Assembly: GCA_964017235.1 (NCBI GenBank)
Contig: OZ024935.1
Location: 33,459,596-33,523,595 of the forward strand
From: Sabellastarte sp. h YS-2021
Lineage: Eukaryota > Annelida > Polychaeta > Sabellida > Sabellidae
Reading direction: 5' to 3'
Length of the DNA stretch: 64,000 nucleotides
Made by a program: the position numbers and the translations under genes. Below the pieces are notes generated by a model. That model saw nothing but the letters and a program-made list of their open reading frames with translations. It ran no database searches and had not been told where the DNA came from. This document shows, one piece after another, positions 1-11,611 of this stretch. Numbering within the stretch: the stretch's first letter is position 1; each line of letters starts with the position of its first letter.

Positions 1-676
1 GACTAACATTTTGTTTACTGCACATCGATCATTTGAACTTCATGTACTGCCACATTTTTATCAAGCATCCTTGTACACTATGGGTATTCCTAGCTGGCTT
101 TCTATTACACCACATACAAGGAAGTTTTAAATGTCTAAAATTTCCACCTGTCTTAGGCAGAATAAAGTTCACCTACAACCGCCTATAACTGCAGGGTATC
201 GCATGTTTCTGAATACCCGATCAATCAGTGGTAGGTTTGCCGTAATATTACTGTATATTTCCTGATCTTTAGGGTTTTTACTTATCGTTTCTGTGCCAAA
301 CCGTGGTCATTGCCCCCCTCCCCCCATATTTCGAATTTCATCTGTGACCTACAAAACACTATTCTACAAACAGGATGCATGTGAAACCTCTTCAAGCACA
401 ACCCAGATTCAGAAGAAAAAAATCTGGTTCTTTGATATGTTTGGGGTGTGTCTGTTTGTTTGTGGTTGTGATGACTCCTTAAGTGATAAACAAATCTGAG
501 TCCACCAGCATTCTATCAGTACAATCTAATTTCTTTTGTTTCTTGATATTCTATTTGAGTGCAAATACAACAAGAATGAGATTCCAGGTTTATTTTAACT
601 CTGCAGTTTTGGAAAATAACACAAGAACTGCATGTTGAAGATTTTTATGTCAGGGCCCAAGAGTCAAGCTAGGTTA
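1..676. other. AT-rich DNA without recognisable genes
   Basis: No coding similarity, splice-bounded exon or structural RNA recognised. Short open frames here are composition driven. Confidence 0.6.
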
Positions 677-935
677 GGGCCTGTATATCCACAAAGGTTC
701 TTAAAATGTTTCTAAGAATTACACTTATGTTTAAGAAAAATTCTAAGCTAAGAAAAAAAATAGAAGGAAAAATAAATGTGTGTACAGGTTAGAATTTTTA
801 GACTGAGTGTGATTCTAAGAAACATTCTCAGAAAAAGCACAATTCTTAAAAAAATCAAAGAATAATAAACATTCTTAGAACAATTCTATGAATAAGTATG
901 ATTCTAAACCTATGAATCTTTGTGAATACAGGCCC
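677..935. mobile_element. MITE with GGGCCTGTAT terminal inverted repeats
   Basis: The left end reads gggcctgtatatccacaaag and the right end, reverse complemented, reads gggcctgtattcacaaagat, giving imperfect inverted repeats of about 28 bp around an AT-rich core full of ttctaagaa words. Flanks show TAG and CAG, a likely degenerate 3 bp target duplication. No coding capacity. The same terminal style recurs at 8747-8836 and about 23540-23650. Confidence 0.7.
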
Positions 936-1280
936 AGGTCAGTAGAAGATTCACAAACATATTGAAGTATGAACCAGAGCATCCCACTTTTGCTGTTCCA
1001 AGTTTCAAGGTTTTGAATAAAAATGCAACTGATTCACTATACCCTTGTTGCCTGGCGTACAAACACAACACCTACTTATTAGAAAATAATATATATAGGG
1101 GATAACTCATGGGGTTGGGGATGAAACGCTAAAGCTTGCAAGAGAAACATATTACTTTTTATAGAGGAAATTAATGATGTTTGTGCCATAATTAATGTAC
1201 CTTGAGGCTCATCAGATGGGTGACTACAGCTGTAAAAGTCTGCACAGTAAACAAAATAAAATCAGTACATTTTTAGGGTT

Positions 1281-1509
1281 GTAGAGTAAGAAATCTAAAA
1301 TTCGCCACATATCTGAAATTCGCCACATGTAAAAATACTAATAAAATAAATGAATTGTGGTGACATTTGTTGATTGTATAGTAAATTAAGGCTTTTTGAA
1401 CTGAAAAATACCAATTTATGGACAAAAACATAATTGTCTTATAAATTAACTAAGCTTTTAGAGGTGGCGAATTTTAGATTCCTGGCGAATTTGAGATTTC
1501 TTACTCTAC
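1281..1509. mobile_element. 229 bp terminal-inverted-repeat element
   Basis: The left arm starts gtagagtaagaaatctaaaa and contains attcgccac words; the right arm is its near-exact reverse complement ending ttactctac. The arms carry two copies of a short phrase (aatctaaaattcgcca) each. TT flanks both sides. Non-autonomous; superfamily not recognised. Confidence 0.7.
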
Positions 1510-1524
1510 TTTAATCCACGGTCT

Positions 1525-1650
1525 GAGAAATTGGTGTAGGGCTTTTCTCCATGGTTTGCCCAAATGGTGTAGGGCTTTTCTCCACGGGTATCAAAAAGTG
1601 TAGGGCTTTTCCCCTATAGGGCTTTTCTCCATAGGGCTTTTTCTCCCGGA
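1525..1650. repeat. Short phrase repeat (gtagggcttttctcc)
   Basis: Five to six copies of gtagggcttttctcc or shorter versions occur with irregular spacers of 5-20 bases. This resembles one arm of the phrase-built foldback elements at 11.6 and 56.9 kb, but I do not see the second arm. Confidence 0.6.
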
Positions 1651-2857
1651 TAATTGAGAAGAAATGACATCAGAAAAAAAATATGTACAGATAACAGGAG
1701 GTACACCTGAATAACATTTAAGTCATTTCATGTTTTAAAGATGTGTTTGGATTTACAACTTATTTTGTAACACAGCAGAAAAGGCATAATAAAATGTAAC
1801 AAAGTCAATGTAAATGACCAAGAAAGAATTTATAACAGTGATAATAATTATATAGATTATGTTTTTGTACTGTCAAAAATGATGTAATTCAAATACCAAA
1901 CCATTTGTCTTCTGCAGCATCCAGAGAGGAAATTTAGCAAGGTCAGCAGCATCCTTTATGACACCATTTATGATTTCAGGTGGAACTTTTTGTTGTTTAA
2001 ATGTTTAAAGAGTTACACAATGGTAGGTTTACAGCGGAAGGAAATCAGCAGTTAAGAAGGGAAAAAATTATTCCTCTCAGTACAGGTTTCCAGGGGGTGA
2101 TAATATTCCAACAACGCATCAACACTGTCGTCCAGTAACAAAACATTTCCCTGTTTCCCCTAGTTTCCAAGACTGATTGTAAGAACTCCCAATGTATAAC
2201 TTGTTGGGCTTCTTCGACCAGTTTTGTTTGAAAAGGATGGAGAAATTGACAAAACGCATGCGAAAAGAGAAGTCTTATGACCAAAAAGTTAAGTCTTATG
2301 GTAAGGTCACATCTTTCCTTGTGGTCATATCTGTACATATTTGCTTTCTCTTTTATGACCTCATCTTTATGGCTCTGAAAAGTGACCCTCATATCTGGGC
2401 GGTGAGTCAGTTTAGAAGTATGAATTTTGCCCACTGAGATTGAGTCAGGTCAGTTTACAAGGAAAAGCTTAACAGAAAGATTGTGTAGATTGTGTGATTG
2501 TAATGTAGAAGATAAAATACATTTCATATGTTCATGTTTGGATCATGTTATTTGTCTGAATTAAATAAAGATGTTAGTGAAAATTATATTAAGTAATTTA
2601 TTGAAGGTTTGTGTCATTCAGATTTGAAAACAATGACTTCATTTATCTACGGAATGTAGAATGCAAGAAATCAGTTTTCAAAAAGAGGTGGTGAAAGGTT
2701 ACATTTCCAACACTTGTTAAATATATTGTTTTTATAGTGACTAATAAGCCAGACAGAGCTGGGTATATATGAATTGTGTATTATTATGTTTTTTATCACT
2801 GATATTATACTTGTCACTTAAATAAATGGATAAATAATAAATTAAAAAGTAAACAAT
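1651..2857. other. Non-coding AT-rich DNA
   Basis: Open frames of 81 and 129 codons occur on opposite strands around 2,045-2,437, but neither resembles a known family or is flanked by convincing splice sites. Nothing else seen. Confidence 0.5.
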
Positions 2858-3054
2858 GTAGAAGCAAACCCCCTAAAGGGTTGTATTTCAGTTGAATTGG
2901 ACTGTACCATGCAATAAACTGTTCCTGTCTTCTTCCTTGACTAATCAAGTACGTTAATCCTTCTAGCCAATCAGTGTCTTTGTTTCTGGGTAGTGGTACC
3001 AGCAAGATGTAGAGAATCATTTGTGATCTGAAAATTGAAGAGTGAACATGTTTT
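2858..3054 (+). repeat. Ngaro split repeat A1
   Basis: Direct repeat of 7790-7970 with about 90 percent identity by eye; differs by a small insertion (taccatgcaataaa). It is the left end of the element and probably holds its promoter (family inference). Confidence 0.85.
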
Positions 3055-3109
3055 TTTTTTAACTTTGGATGTTTTACTGACATTTTAGTTAACACTGGAA
3101 CTATTATAT

Positions 3110-4688
3110 ATGGACATGCCTACCAACGTGGGTAATGACACATTGTCTAAACCTGCTATTTCATTTTGTAAAAAGTGTAATCTCGAACATGAGAAACCAG
3201 TGGGAGCTAAGTGTGAGAAAGCCAAAGCGGCGCGAGATGACAAACGAGATTCAAGCCGTGATTGTTCTGCAGTGAGGAAAACACCTAAAAATAAAAGTTC
3301 GGGAGATATGAATGATAAAATGATGGACATGGTAATGACTACTATGGCTTCTGTATCAGAAAAACTGGCAGCAATGGATGAATGCATTACAGGATTGGCA
3401 TCGTGCATAGAACCAACACCAGAAAAATCTACAAGGAAATCTCATTCACGGGAGCAAACGAAGAGGCGAGATTTAGGGGACCATGATGAGGCACTCTTTG
3501 GATCCCCAACTAACGTTAACGTGATTCAGGAAGGCAGGGCTGCTTATGCACAAACTTTTCCTGACACGGCAGTCGCCTTGAAACCAACACAAACTCCAGC
3601 ACATGCTAAGAAGATGAAACCAGAAGGAACTTTAGGTTGTACATCTTTACCTTGTACAATGGCTACATTAGGATCTGCTTCTACTACCGTAACCGATGTT
3701 ATTTTCACAGGTTGCCACACAGTCTGCTAGAGATTACAGTGACATTCAAACCCAGGCGTGGTCTGTACCCCCTACAGTAAGTTATGCACAAGGCAACAGT
3801 GGGACCATAGAAAAGACTACTATACAGGACATTAATCAGAACCCTGTTTTTGCTCAGGCGGACCAGTTTGGTAATCCAGTGAGAGTACAAGCTACAGTTG
3901 GCCCGCAAACAAATACTCAAGAGTTATCAGTACCAACGGGTGAACAACAAGTTACACAGAACATTGAGAATATTACTTCCTTGGAGGCACTGCATTCTAA
4001 CCCCATGATACAACAACTAGTAGAAGAATGGATGGCAATATTGGAAACAAAGATGAAGGCGGAGTTACAACAAGGTATATATCAATGAAGGAAAAGTGGA
4101 AGATACAATGTTTCTGACACACCTCACACTACACCCCATCTGTGTTGTCCCCATGAAGCTTGCATGATTGGTACAGCTCGTAAGAGAGTTACATTTGATG
4201 AGTTGACATTGGGACAATTTGTCATTGGGTTTGTTACAAACGTGTTGGATACGCATCATGTGGAGACGCAGTGGAATATGTTGAATGAGTTGGTGGAGAC
4301 ACTTAAACTTGTTGAGAACGTTTCCTAGCCCATTGCCTGGGGTTCATTTGCAGCATCTATGTTGAAGGTTGAAGCAGAAAGCATCACTTGGAGTGACACT
4401 AGAACTTTGGCTGACCACAGACTCACATATTCTCAATCTGCTGTATTCTCGGGCTCTACTACCATGTCGCCCCGTCCTTCAACCCCCACCACTGGCAATG
4501 GGTCACTCAAGAAAACAGTTTGTAAATGCTACAATGAAGGAACCTGCCCACACTCTGGGGATCACCTTGACAGTGCGGGGTCTACCATGTTTCATCATAT
4601 CTGTTTGTATTGTTACCACACTTTGAAAAGGAATAACCTGCATGTGGAGAGTGGTTGTTTGAACAAGAAGAAAGCTGCCTTGGACTAG
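3110..4688 (+). pseudogene. Ngaro Gag-like protein, frameshifted
   Basis: The first frame (3110-3730) starts with MDMPTNVGND and a C-x2-C-x4-H-x6-C knuckle (CKKCNLEHEKPVGAKC) of the kind seen in Ngaro Gag. It shifts at about 3,700 into a Gln/Thr-rich frame to 4085, then continues (RKRVTFDELTLGQFVIGFV) to a TAG at about 4,326, and resumes at 4,359 as a C-terminal Cys/His region (CKCYNEGTCPHSGDH followed by HHICLYC). At least one frameshift and two stops. Role inferred: nucleocapsid-like RNA binding. Confidence 0.75.
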
Positions 4689-4691
4689 AAT

Positions 4692-5024
4692 TTGTCTGAC
4701 TGTGACTGTAATTTGGATAAACAGTGTATGTTACAAAATTGTACCTTTGCTAGTAAAAATTCTTATGGTGATGGGTTTAATATGCAGGGGTTCTCTCCTA
4801 GTTCCTCAAGTGAGGTGTCTCAGTTGTTTGTATCTTCCAATTTTTCTCGTTTGTTTTCATTACATAGAAAACGTCTGTATGCTAATCTAAGAGATCTTGC
4901 TGTATCTCGTTTTGTTGGTATACCATTCTTTTATTATGATAAAAATGTATGTGTTGACCACCAGGTAGTTGATGAGAGTTGTCCTACTCACTCTCGTCAA
5001 CATGTACATGTGAATAAATATTGA
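4692..5024 (+). pseudogene. Linker frame between Ngaro Gag and RT
   Basis: 110-codon open frame starting with a Cys-rich stretch (DCDCNLDKQCMLQNC). It lies between Gag and RT with 13 bases to the next ATG. It is either the N-terminal part of the Pol frame or a Gag extension; no specific domain recognised. Confidence 0.4.
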
Positions 5025-5037
5025 CACACCACTGAAT

Positions 5038-6560
5038 ATGAGTGATTCGAGTGCTTACCTTGCTGCAGTGTCTGACATATTGGCATCTGGTCGTCCCAAC
5101 TATCGGGGTTGTCATATTCCACTTCCGTCTGTTTTTAACTGGAAATATATTGAAAAACATATTGGGTCATATCATGATGGTAGATTACTTGACTATCTTA
5201 AATTTGGATTTCTGTTAAGTATACAAGATAGAAGTAATTTTAGGTACAACGCAACAAAGATTCATCATTCTGCAATTAGTTATTCACATGAGATTGACAG
5301 CTTTCTTGAGAAAGAACTTCAGGAGGGTGCCATTTTTGGACCATTTAATGAGATATCTCACCCGGAGTTTATGTGGTCCCCGTTGATAACCAGGCGAAAG
5401 GGAAATGGCAGACAAGTTATACTGGACCTCTCTTATGGAGAGAACTCCACTAGCAAGGAAACCTTTGATGAGTCTACCTTTAAACTTACTTTACCTTCTT
5501 TGGACAACTTGTTGCCTGCTCTGCGTGAACTAGGACCGGATGCAAGATTGTATAAAATAGACATCTCGCGTGCTTTTCAAAATGTCCCTGTGGATCCTTG
5601 TGATGCCATACATTTAGGAATGATGTGGAAAGACAAATACTATATTGAAAAATTCTTGGCCTTTGGGCCAGTACATGGGACTGGAATTTTTCAAAGGATC
5701 ACTGATTTTGTTAGATTCAATCTGGTAAAAGAAGGAATTGAGATTTACAATTATATTGATGATATCTATGCTTGCTGTCACAGAGATCAAGCAGAGGAAG
5801 CTTTTCAAAAATTGAAGAAGGTAATCATGAATTTAGGTGAATCCAGACAAAGTCTTTTCTCCCACTTCCGTCCTTCCCATTATGGGGATTGTGGTTCATG
5901 TAGAGCATGGTACTTTTAGTATTGAGGGCAAAAAATTGGACGAGATCCACTGTTTGTGCTTACAGAGCTTTGTGCAAGAGTATATGTCTAAACGAGAGTT
6001 TCAGTCGTTGCTGCTCAAGTTGTTGTACATCTCGCGTTGCGTCAGGTCATCTAGGATTTTTCTGAACAAATTGTTGGCATTATTGAATATGCATCATACA
6101 GCCAACAGGATTCAGTTGGATTATGAGGCATATTATTCCATATATTGGTTTCTATGTTTTATGAAAACCTTTAATGGCGTAGTAATGTTCAGGAACACGG
6201 AAATTTGACACAACATCTATGTTGATGCTAGCCTTGAGAGTTTGGGGGAGCATGGGGTTCCCATGTATATTCTGTCCCCATTCCAATTGATGTTATAGAT
6301 CATTCTGCCATTACTCCATATGAGATGTACAACATTTTGCTGGCTTTGAGAATTTGGGCTCGAAAATTAGAGAACAAGGTAGTTTGCATACACTGTAACA
6401 ACGAGAGTGCAGTTGCAGTCATAAGATCAAATAAAACTAGGGATCGTTTTTTTGGACATATGTTTAAGGAATATATGGCTAATATGTGCTAATTGGAATA
6501 TAGACTTGAGGGTTGCACATATAAAAGGCAAGGAGAATACTTTGGCAGATGCGTTGTCTC
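5038..6560 (+). pseudogene. Ngaro reverse transcriptase-RNase H, broken
   Basis: RT palm is open from 5038 to about 5,850: KIDISRAFQNVPVDP, then FGPVHGTGIFQRITD, then the catalytic YIDD box at 5752-5763. A frameshift near 5,840 moves the frame to 5837-6208 (RT thumb), and a stop at 6206 precedes the RNase H part, seen as YVDAS (about 6,212) and CIHCNNESAV (about 6,385). In RNase H the expected Asp of the IHCDN motif reads Asn here. Produces cDNA and degrades template RNA in intact relatives; this copy cannot. Confidence 0.8.
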
Positions 6561-6599
6561 GTGGTAGTTTTGATAAATTGGGGGATGTTACATGAGAAA

Positions 6600-7570
6600 C
6601 ATACCACAAGAAATTTTCTTTTTATTAATTGGGTATCCCTTCTACAGCCACTTCATTATGGGCTCAAGCATGGACAACAACATACAAGGGTTTGCGTCCT
6701 CACACAAGGAGTCAATACATCAGACAATTTAGGTCGTTTCTGGCATTTGTGATAGCCCAAGGTTTTCAAGTGTATGATAAAGTGGCCACAATAATGTGTT
6801 TCCTTCAATTTTTAGCATCAAATTCTTTGTCTTTTAGATTGATAAACAAATATGTGTCAGCATTGAAGTTTTACTTTGTTAGACATGCATGGGACATACA
6901 AGTTTTTGATGCACCATTGGTAAGAAAATGTTGAGGGTCTCCAATACTCTATATGGAGTATACCTACACCAAAGGGTTTGTTCACGTTGCAACAACTCCG
7001 GGAGATTTCACAGTTATGTGAATCATTTGAGAGTACGCTCACTTACCATGTGGCTTATCTTTTAGCATTTTATGGGCTTTTCAGAATTTCAAATCGCGCT
7101 CCCAAATCTTCAGTCTCATTTGATTCTTCGATTCACCTCTTGCGGGCTGACATTTCCTTCATGTATCCCGGTGCTCACCTAAGGGTCATGTGGGCTAAAA
7201 ATATTTAGGCTCCAGAAAAAATTTATGTTATTAGAATTCCAAAAGTGAATGACCCCTTTTTGTGTCCAGTCACGGCTTTGATGGCTTTGTTACAAAAACT
7301 CTGTTTGAAACCTCAGGAACTGTTATCTGTTTTAGACGATTACAATTTGTTAACACAAAAACATCTGACAATTCGATTAGCTACTTTCTTGAGGACTATG
7401 GGGGTGCCCTTATTGGGACATGGCTTTCATACATTCAGACGATCTGCAGCTACAATAGCGCTTGATGCAAATGCTTCTCTCACTGCTATAAAAATGCATG
7501 GTTTATGAAATAGTGATGCGATTTGGTCGTATATCTCTGACAATACATCACAAGCCCTTTAAGTTCCTCT
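6600..7570 (+). pseudogene. Ngaro tyrosine recombinase, broken
   Basis: The N-terminal SAM-like core-binding region is at 6629-6934 (LRPHTRSQYIRQFRSFLAFV). The catalytic domain runs through 6978-7208 and 7245-7508, with the H-x-x-R box HTFRR at 7428-7442 and the region of the Tyr nucleophile (IWSYI) near 7,530. The first catalytic Arg is expected around LFRISNRAP. A TGA at 7506-7508 replaces the usual Trp codon, and two more breaks occur at 6,932 and 7,208. In intact elements it integrates a circular DNA copy. Confidence 0.8.
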
Positions 7571-7618
7571 TACTTTTCAACATCTGGCTAATTCCTTACT
7601 ATAGAATGCTTGCTGGCT

Positions 7619-7970
7619 TTGGGCAAATTTTATGGTTTAACCTAAGATCTTGGGGTGTGAGATCTCATTTATTGTATACTGACTAATGTGATAGAATCTA
7701 ATAAATGGTAGGGCCCAAATCTCACGTGTGTTCATTTGAGAATTCAGGTCATATTGGAATTGGGTCTCTTTTGTGTGTCGAGAGGCAACTGTAGAAGCAA
7801 ACCCCCTAAAGGGTTGCATTTCAGTTGACTTGGACTGTTCCTGTCTTCTTCCTTGGCCAATCAAGTACGTTAATCCTTCTAGCCAATCAGGGTCTTTGTT
7901 TCTGGGTAGTGGTACCAGCATGGTGTAGATAATCATTTGTGATCTGAAAATTGAAGAGTGAACATGTTTT
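7619..7970 (+). repeat. Ngaro repeats B1 and A2
   Basis: B1 (about 7619-7790) is followed directly by A2 (7790-7970). B1 preserves the uninterrupted sequence of both sites where MITEs later entered B2, so it serves as an in-window empty-site control. Confidence 0.82.
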
Positions 7971-8115
7971 CCCACCCATGTTGTATTCTCCCTCCATGAT
8001 TCATTAATTTTAGCATTTTAAAGTTTATTCATCTCCATAGGAAATGTTGTCATTTATTTTCGGATCTCGGGATGTGAGATCTTGTTTTATGGGGCAATTT
8101 TTATGGTTTAACCTA

Positions 8116-8643
8116 CCCAGATAGCATTCCGCCGTCGGACCGACGTTGGCTATTGGTCGCATGGTCGGCAGATTTTGCCGACGTTGGGCCGACGTTGGCT
8201 TGCCAACCAACACTCTGGTTGGATGTCTCTATATTTTGCCGACGTTGGGCCGACGTTGGGCCAACGTTGGGCCAACGTTGGCTTGCCAACCAACACTCAG
8301 GTTAGATGTCTATATTTTGCCAACGTTGGGCCAAGTTCCTAAGAAAAAAATATTTATTATGGTATGCCTAAAAATCATATTTCAGTGAGCCCACAAATTT
8401 TAACTAACCATTTAATAATTTTAGACATAAAAATAATATTCTCATTAAAAATTCACACTACAAAAGTTATCAATGAACATCATCTGATTGGCTGATGCTA
8501 TACATAGAATATAATTTTTACCGGTGGCTTGCCGACGGCCCGACGGTCAAAAAGCCGTTGGCCCAACGTCGGCAGCCAATGTCGGACCGACGGATGTGCC
8601 GACGTTGGGCCAACGTCGGTCCGACGGCGGAATGCTATCTGGG
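8116..8643. mobile_element. 528 bp MITE with perfect 34 bp inverted ends, TA target duplication
   Basis: It starts cccagatagcattccgccgt and ends with the exact reverse complement; 34 terminal bases pair without mismatch. TA flanks both sides (8114-8115, 8644-8645), and repeat B1 shows the unoccupied site with one TA. The interior of both arms is made of ccgacgttgggccaacgttg words; the centre is AT rich. TA duplication points to a Tc1/mariner-like mobiliser (inference). No ORF for a transposase. Confidence 0.9.
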
Positions 8644-8746
8644 TAAGATCTCGGGGTGTGAGATCTCGTTTATTGTACTGATTAACGTGATAGAATCTAA
8701 TATATGGTAGTGCCCAAATCTCGTGAGTGTTCATTTGAGAATTCAG

Positions 8747-8836
8747 GGCCGGTATTCATAAAACTTGCTGAGACCAAATCTCAAAGCTGAGACTATTTTT
8801 TGTCTCAGACTTAAGATCTCTTTATGAATACGGCCC
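8747..8836. mobile_element. 90 bp MITE with CAG target duplication
   Basis: Ends ggccggtattcataaa and tttatgaatacggccc form 16 bp imperfect inverted repeats. CAG is present on both sides (8744-8746, 8837-8839) and once in the empty B1 copy (gagaattcaggtcatatt). Interior inverted words of gagac/gtctc add a second hairpin. A 3 bp duplication suggests a PIF/Harbinger-like source (inference). Confidence 0.88.
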
Positions 8837-8885
8837 CAGGTCATATTGGAATTGGTCTCTTATGCGTGTCGAGAGGCAACTGTAG

Positions 8886-11005
8886 AACAAGCCGCCCTGA
8901 ATACCCAACCTTTATCAAGATTACATGATCAAAACAAAGTCTTCTTGGGGTTCACCCACTCTTCATCGCCAAGCTTTATACTGCAGTAGGGTGTGATTTA
9001 GCATACCTGTTAAGACTATCAAAATCTTGAGATGATTAGATTTTGGAAGCTTAAATTCATATGAACAACGTATAATCTCCTTATCTATTGCATTTAGAGC
9101 TTTACAATGTATTGAGAGGTAATGGGAAACCATCTGCAGGGAGTCCATAAAACCAGTCTGATTTACCCCCTGCCACCCATGGGTCAAACTGGAGTCATAA
9201 AATCACAGATTTGTACAATCACATACACTCGGTCTAATGTTTTATGTAATGTTCATCAGTGAATGGTCTGATTTGTGTGGCTGTTTATCTGCTTTGTGGG
9301 CATATACTGTTTAGTTGAAAATTTCACTAAGTATTAATTTTACCTATTTAGCTAATGAGCTTCAACAGTGAAAATGAATTCCAGTGAATTTCTTACAAAT
9401 GAAGAGTAAGTCAAATTTTCTTGTAACTAAAATTTTAAATATACATTAAATGATATTGAATACAAATGATCTTTTTCTCATTAAAGAGTGTATGTCCGTT
9501 GTAGATGTTACGAGTAAATGCACTTTTAGTTTAAATGACAGATATGGACATTGTGTTAAGAAATTTTTAAAAATCCAACATTTAAAATATATTTTTTCTG
9601 TTTGGATAATTATATTGTTTTATAATATTCCATCTCTTTACTTATATATTAAATGATCAGAAGAGAGATAGGTAGGTTTTAAACTATCTATTAACAATGC
9701 ACAGTCAATCATTTGAATGCTTTGTTATGTCTACAATAGCTGTGTAGGCAGTATAAAGTGTGCATTTATATACAATTACTCCTTTGCATTTTTTGTTTTT
9801 TTTTTGCTTCTTCAATGGCATTACATTTGTCCTTTTAGAATGTTTTGTTTTTGTAAGCAAACACATTTTTCTAGTTCCTTTTATCTTATACTATTGTTTT
9901 TAATGGAAGCCATCCATCAATTCTACAATGCAAAAGGTCACATGGAACATTGTAAGCATATTTTAAAAAAATATTTTACTGACTGTTATTAGTAAGTATC
10001 TGATATTGAAATAAATTAATTTAGAAACTCTAAAACAAGTTATATTATCAAAAACTGCTAATATCGAATATATAATTAAAAACATGTATCCCCTGAAACA
10101 TTTAGAGAATACAATTCCCCTGAATATAGGAAAGATTTTCAGTGTAGCATAATATATATTTTGTATTTCACTGCAGAATTTATCAAAGTTATTGTAGGCA
10201 AATATATATAATGTATTATGCACACTTATTAGAATGTAACCCACATATCTAAAACAAGTATACTGTATATCTTCCCCACAATGTTTACTGACTGCAAACA
10301 GACAACACTATATGATTTAGTGAAGCCAAAAAAACTGTGTTATAAATTAAGACCAGTAAGTATATGCGAGCGTCTTTATTGAAAGAATAAGTAAGGACTT
10401 TTTTTGAATGTATTAAAGTCTAATTATCTTTCTTGTGATTATTCAACTTCAAACCAAAAACACAAAAAAAGACAAGCATATATGTATATATATATTTAAG
10501 TATCTTTGGGTTTCATATCTCCTTATCCTTCTATCAGAGTGGCTGATTTTACCCAACAGAATTTCAATAAAGTTCCAAATGATAAAAGTATGTTCAGTCT
10601 ATGTACAGAGCAGTTTTATACACAGTGAATATGCAGTTATATGCCATTATTGTAGAACCTCCTGTTTTCCTCCTTAATTCACAAATTTAAACTAATTATG
10701 CCTTATACCTATTTATTTTATTTTTATTATTATTTATTTGTTAAATTCGTACATGAAGTACAGTTGGGAGAGTATTTATACCCTAAACATGACATACAAA
10801 AATGAACATATGTACATGTGCCATGGTACAATAAGGCAGAGTTACAGTTGAAAAAAAAACGTTACTGAGTGCTGAAAAACTGCAGCAAGACACATAAATC
10901 TCACTATTTTTAAACAAGGTGCATCTACTTTCTTTATGTTACCAGTATTTTCTAAATCCTGTAGTGTTAAAATATTTTCAACTTATTTATCAATAACAAT
11001 ATTAA
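8886..11005. other. AT-rich DNA without recognisable genes
   Basis: Scattered open frames below 95 codons, all AT-rich and hydrophobic by composition. No repeat or splice-bounded exon identified. Confidence 0.5.
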
Positions 11006-11009
11006 ACAC

Positions 11010-11550
11010 ACTGGGTCTTGCCCATACTGTACTTCCATCATTTTGACAGTAGACAACCTAAAAATACCACACAACCATATCAAAGAATTCAAAATATGTG
11101 TGCTAAATTAATACTCTCAAGATCGAAATATGACAGCTCCTCGGATGCCCCAAAGGAACTATACTGGCTACCAGTTCAGGCAGGAGTTGACTACAAGATC
11201 CTGTCTTTCATGCACCAGAGCACTCGTGGTACAGTTCCCACATATCTCAAAGAGACACTAAAAAAGCCAGAAATGAAGAGAAAGTAACATGGCACATCAA
11301 GTAATCTTAACTATGTGATGCCATATAAGAACAAGATATTTGGTGACTGATCATTTAGCTTCTATGGCCCTCTTGTCTGGAACAAACTACCAGCCACCAC
11401 AAAAGGGGTCACAAACTATGAAACATTCAAAAAGAAATGCAAAACATATGTATTTACAAAATATTACAAACATCAGTTTTAAGAAACTTTGTAAAGCGCA
11501 GATAATTATTTATTTATAAATACAGTCTGCGCTATATAAAATCATAACTT
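11010..11550 (+). pseudogene. LINE 3' end fragment (CR1/L2-like RT C-terminus)
   Basis: The frame at 11018-11287 reads RIQNMCAKLILSRSKYDSS, KELYWLPVQAGVDYKIL and GTVPTYLKETL, the conserved end of CR1-type ORF2. After a stop at 11285 the frame resumes with SFYGPLVWNKLPATTK and FKKKCKTYVFTKYY. The 3' UTR ends in gcgctatataaaat, a common tail in these elements. Heavily 5' truncated and mutated. Confidence 0.78.
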
Positions 11551-11611
11551 CTAAAGTCTAAAGTTTAAAGTTCTATCCTTTTGAAAAGTTTCTGTAAGAA
11601 CATTAATATTA

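Larger units (their letters stand above)
2858..8885 (+). mobile_element. Ngaro-like tyrosine-recombinase retrotransposon, degenerate
   Basis: About 5.4 kb element plus two nested MITEs. The order is repeat A1, Gag, RT, RNase H, tyrosine recombinase, then B1-A2-B2, the split direct repeat arrangement typical of Ngaro elements. A1 (2858-3054) and A2 (7790-7970) share gtagaagcaaaccccctaaa through gaagagtgaacatg. B1 (about 7619-7790) and B2 (about 8090-8885) share ggtttaacct, gtgagatctc and tgtcgagaggcaactgtag. Frames are broken several times, so the copy is inactive. Confidence 0.87.

Noticed and set aside
2045..2437. Two overlapping open frames on opposite strands (129 and 81 codons)
   Set aside because: No family similarity, no splice signals that would extend them, and residue use follows base composition.
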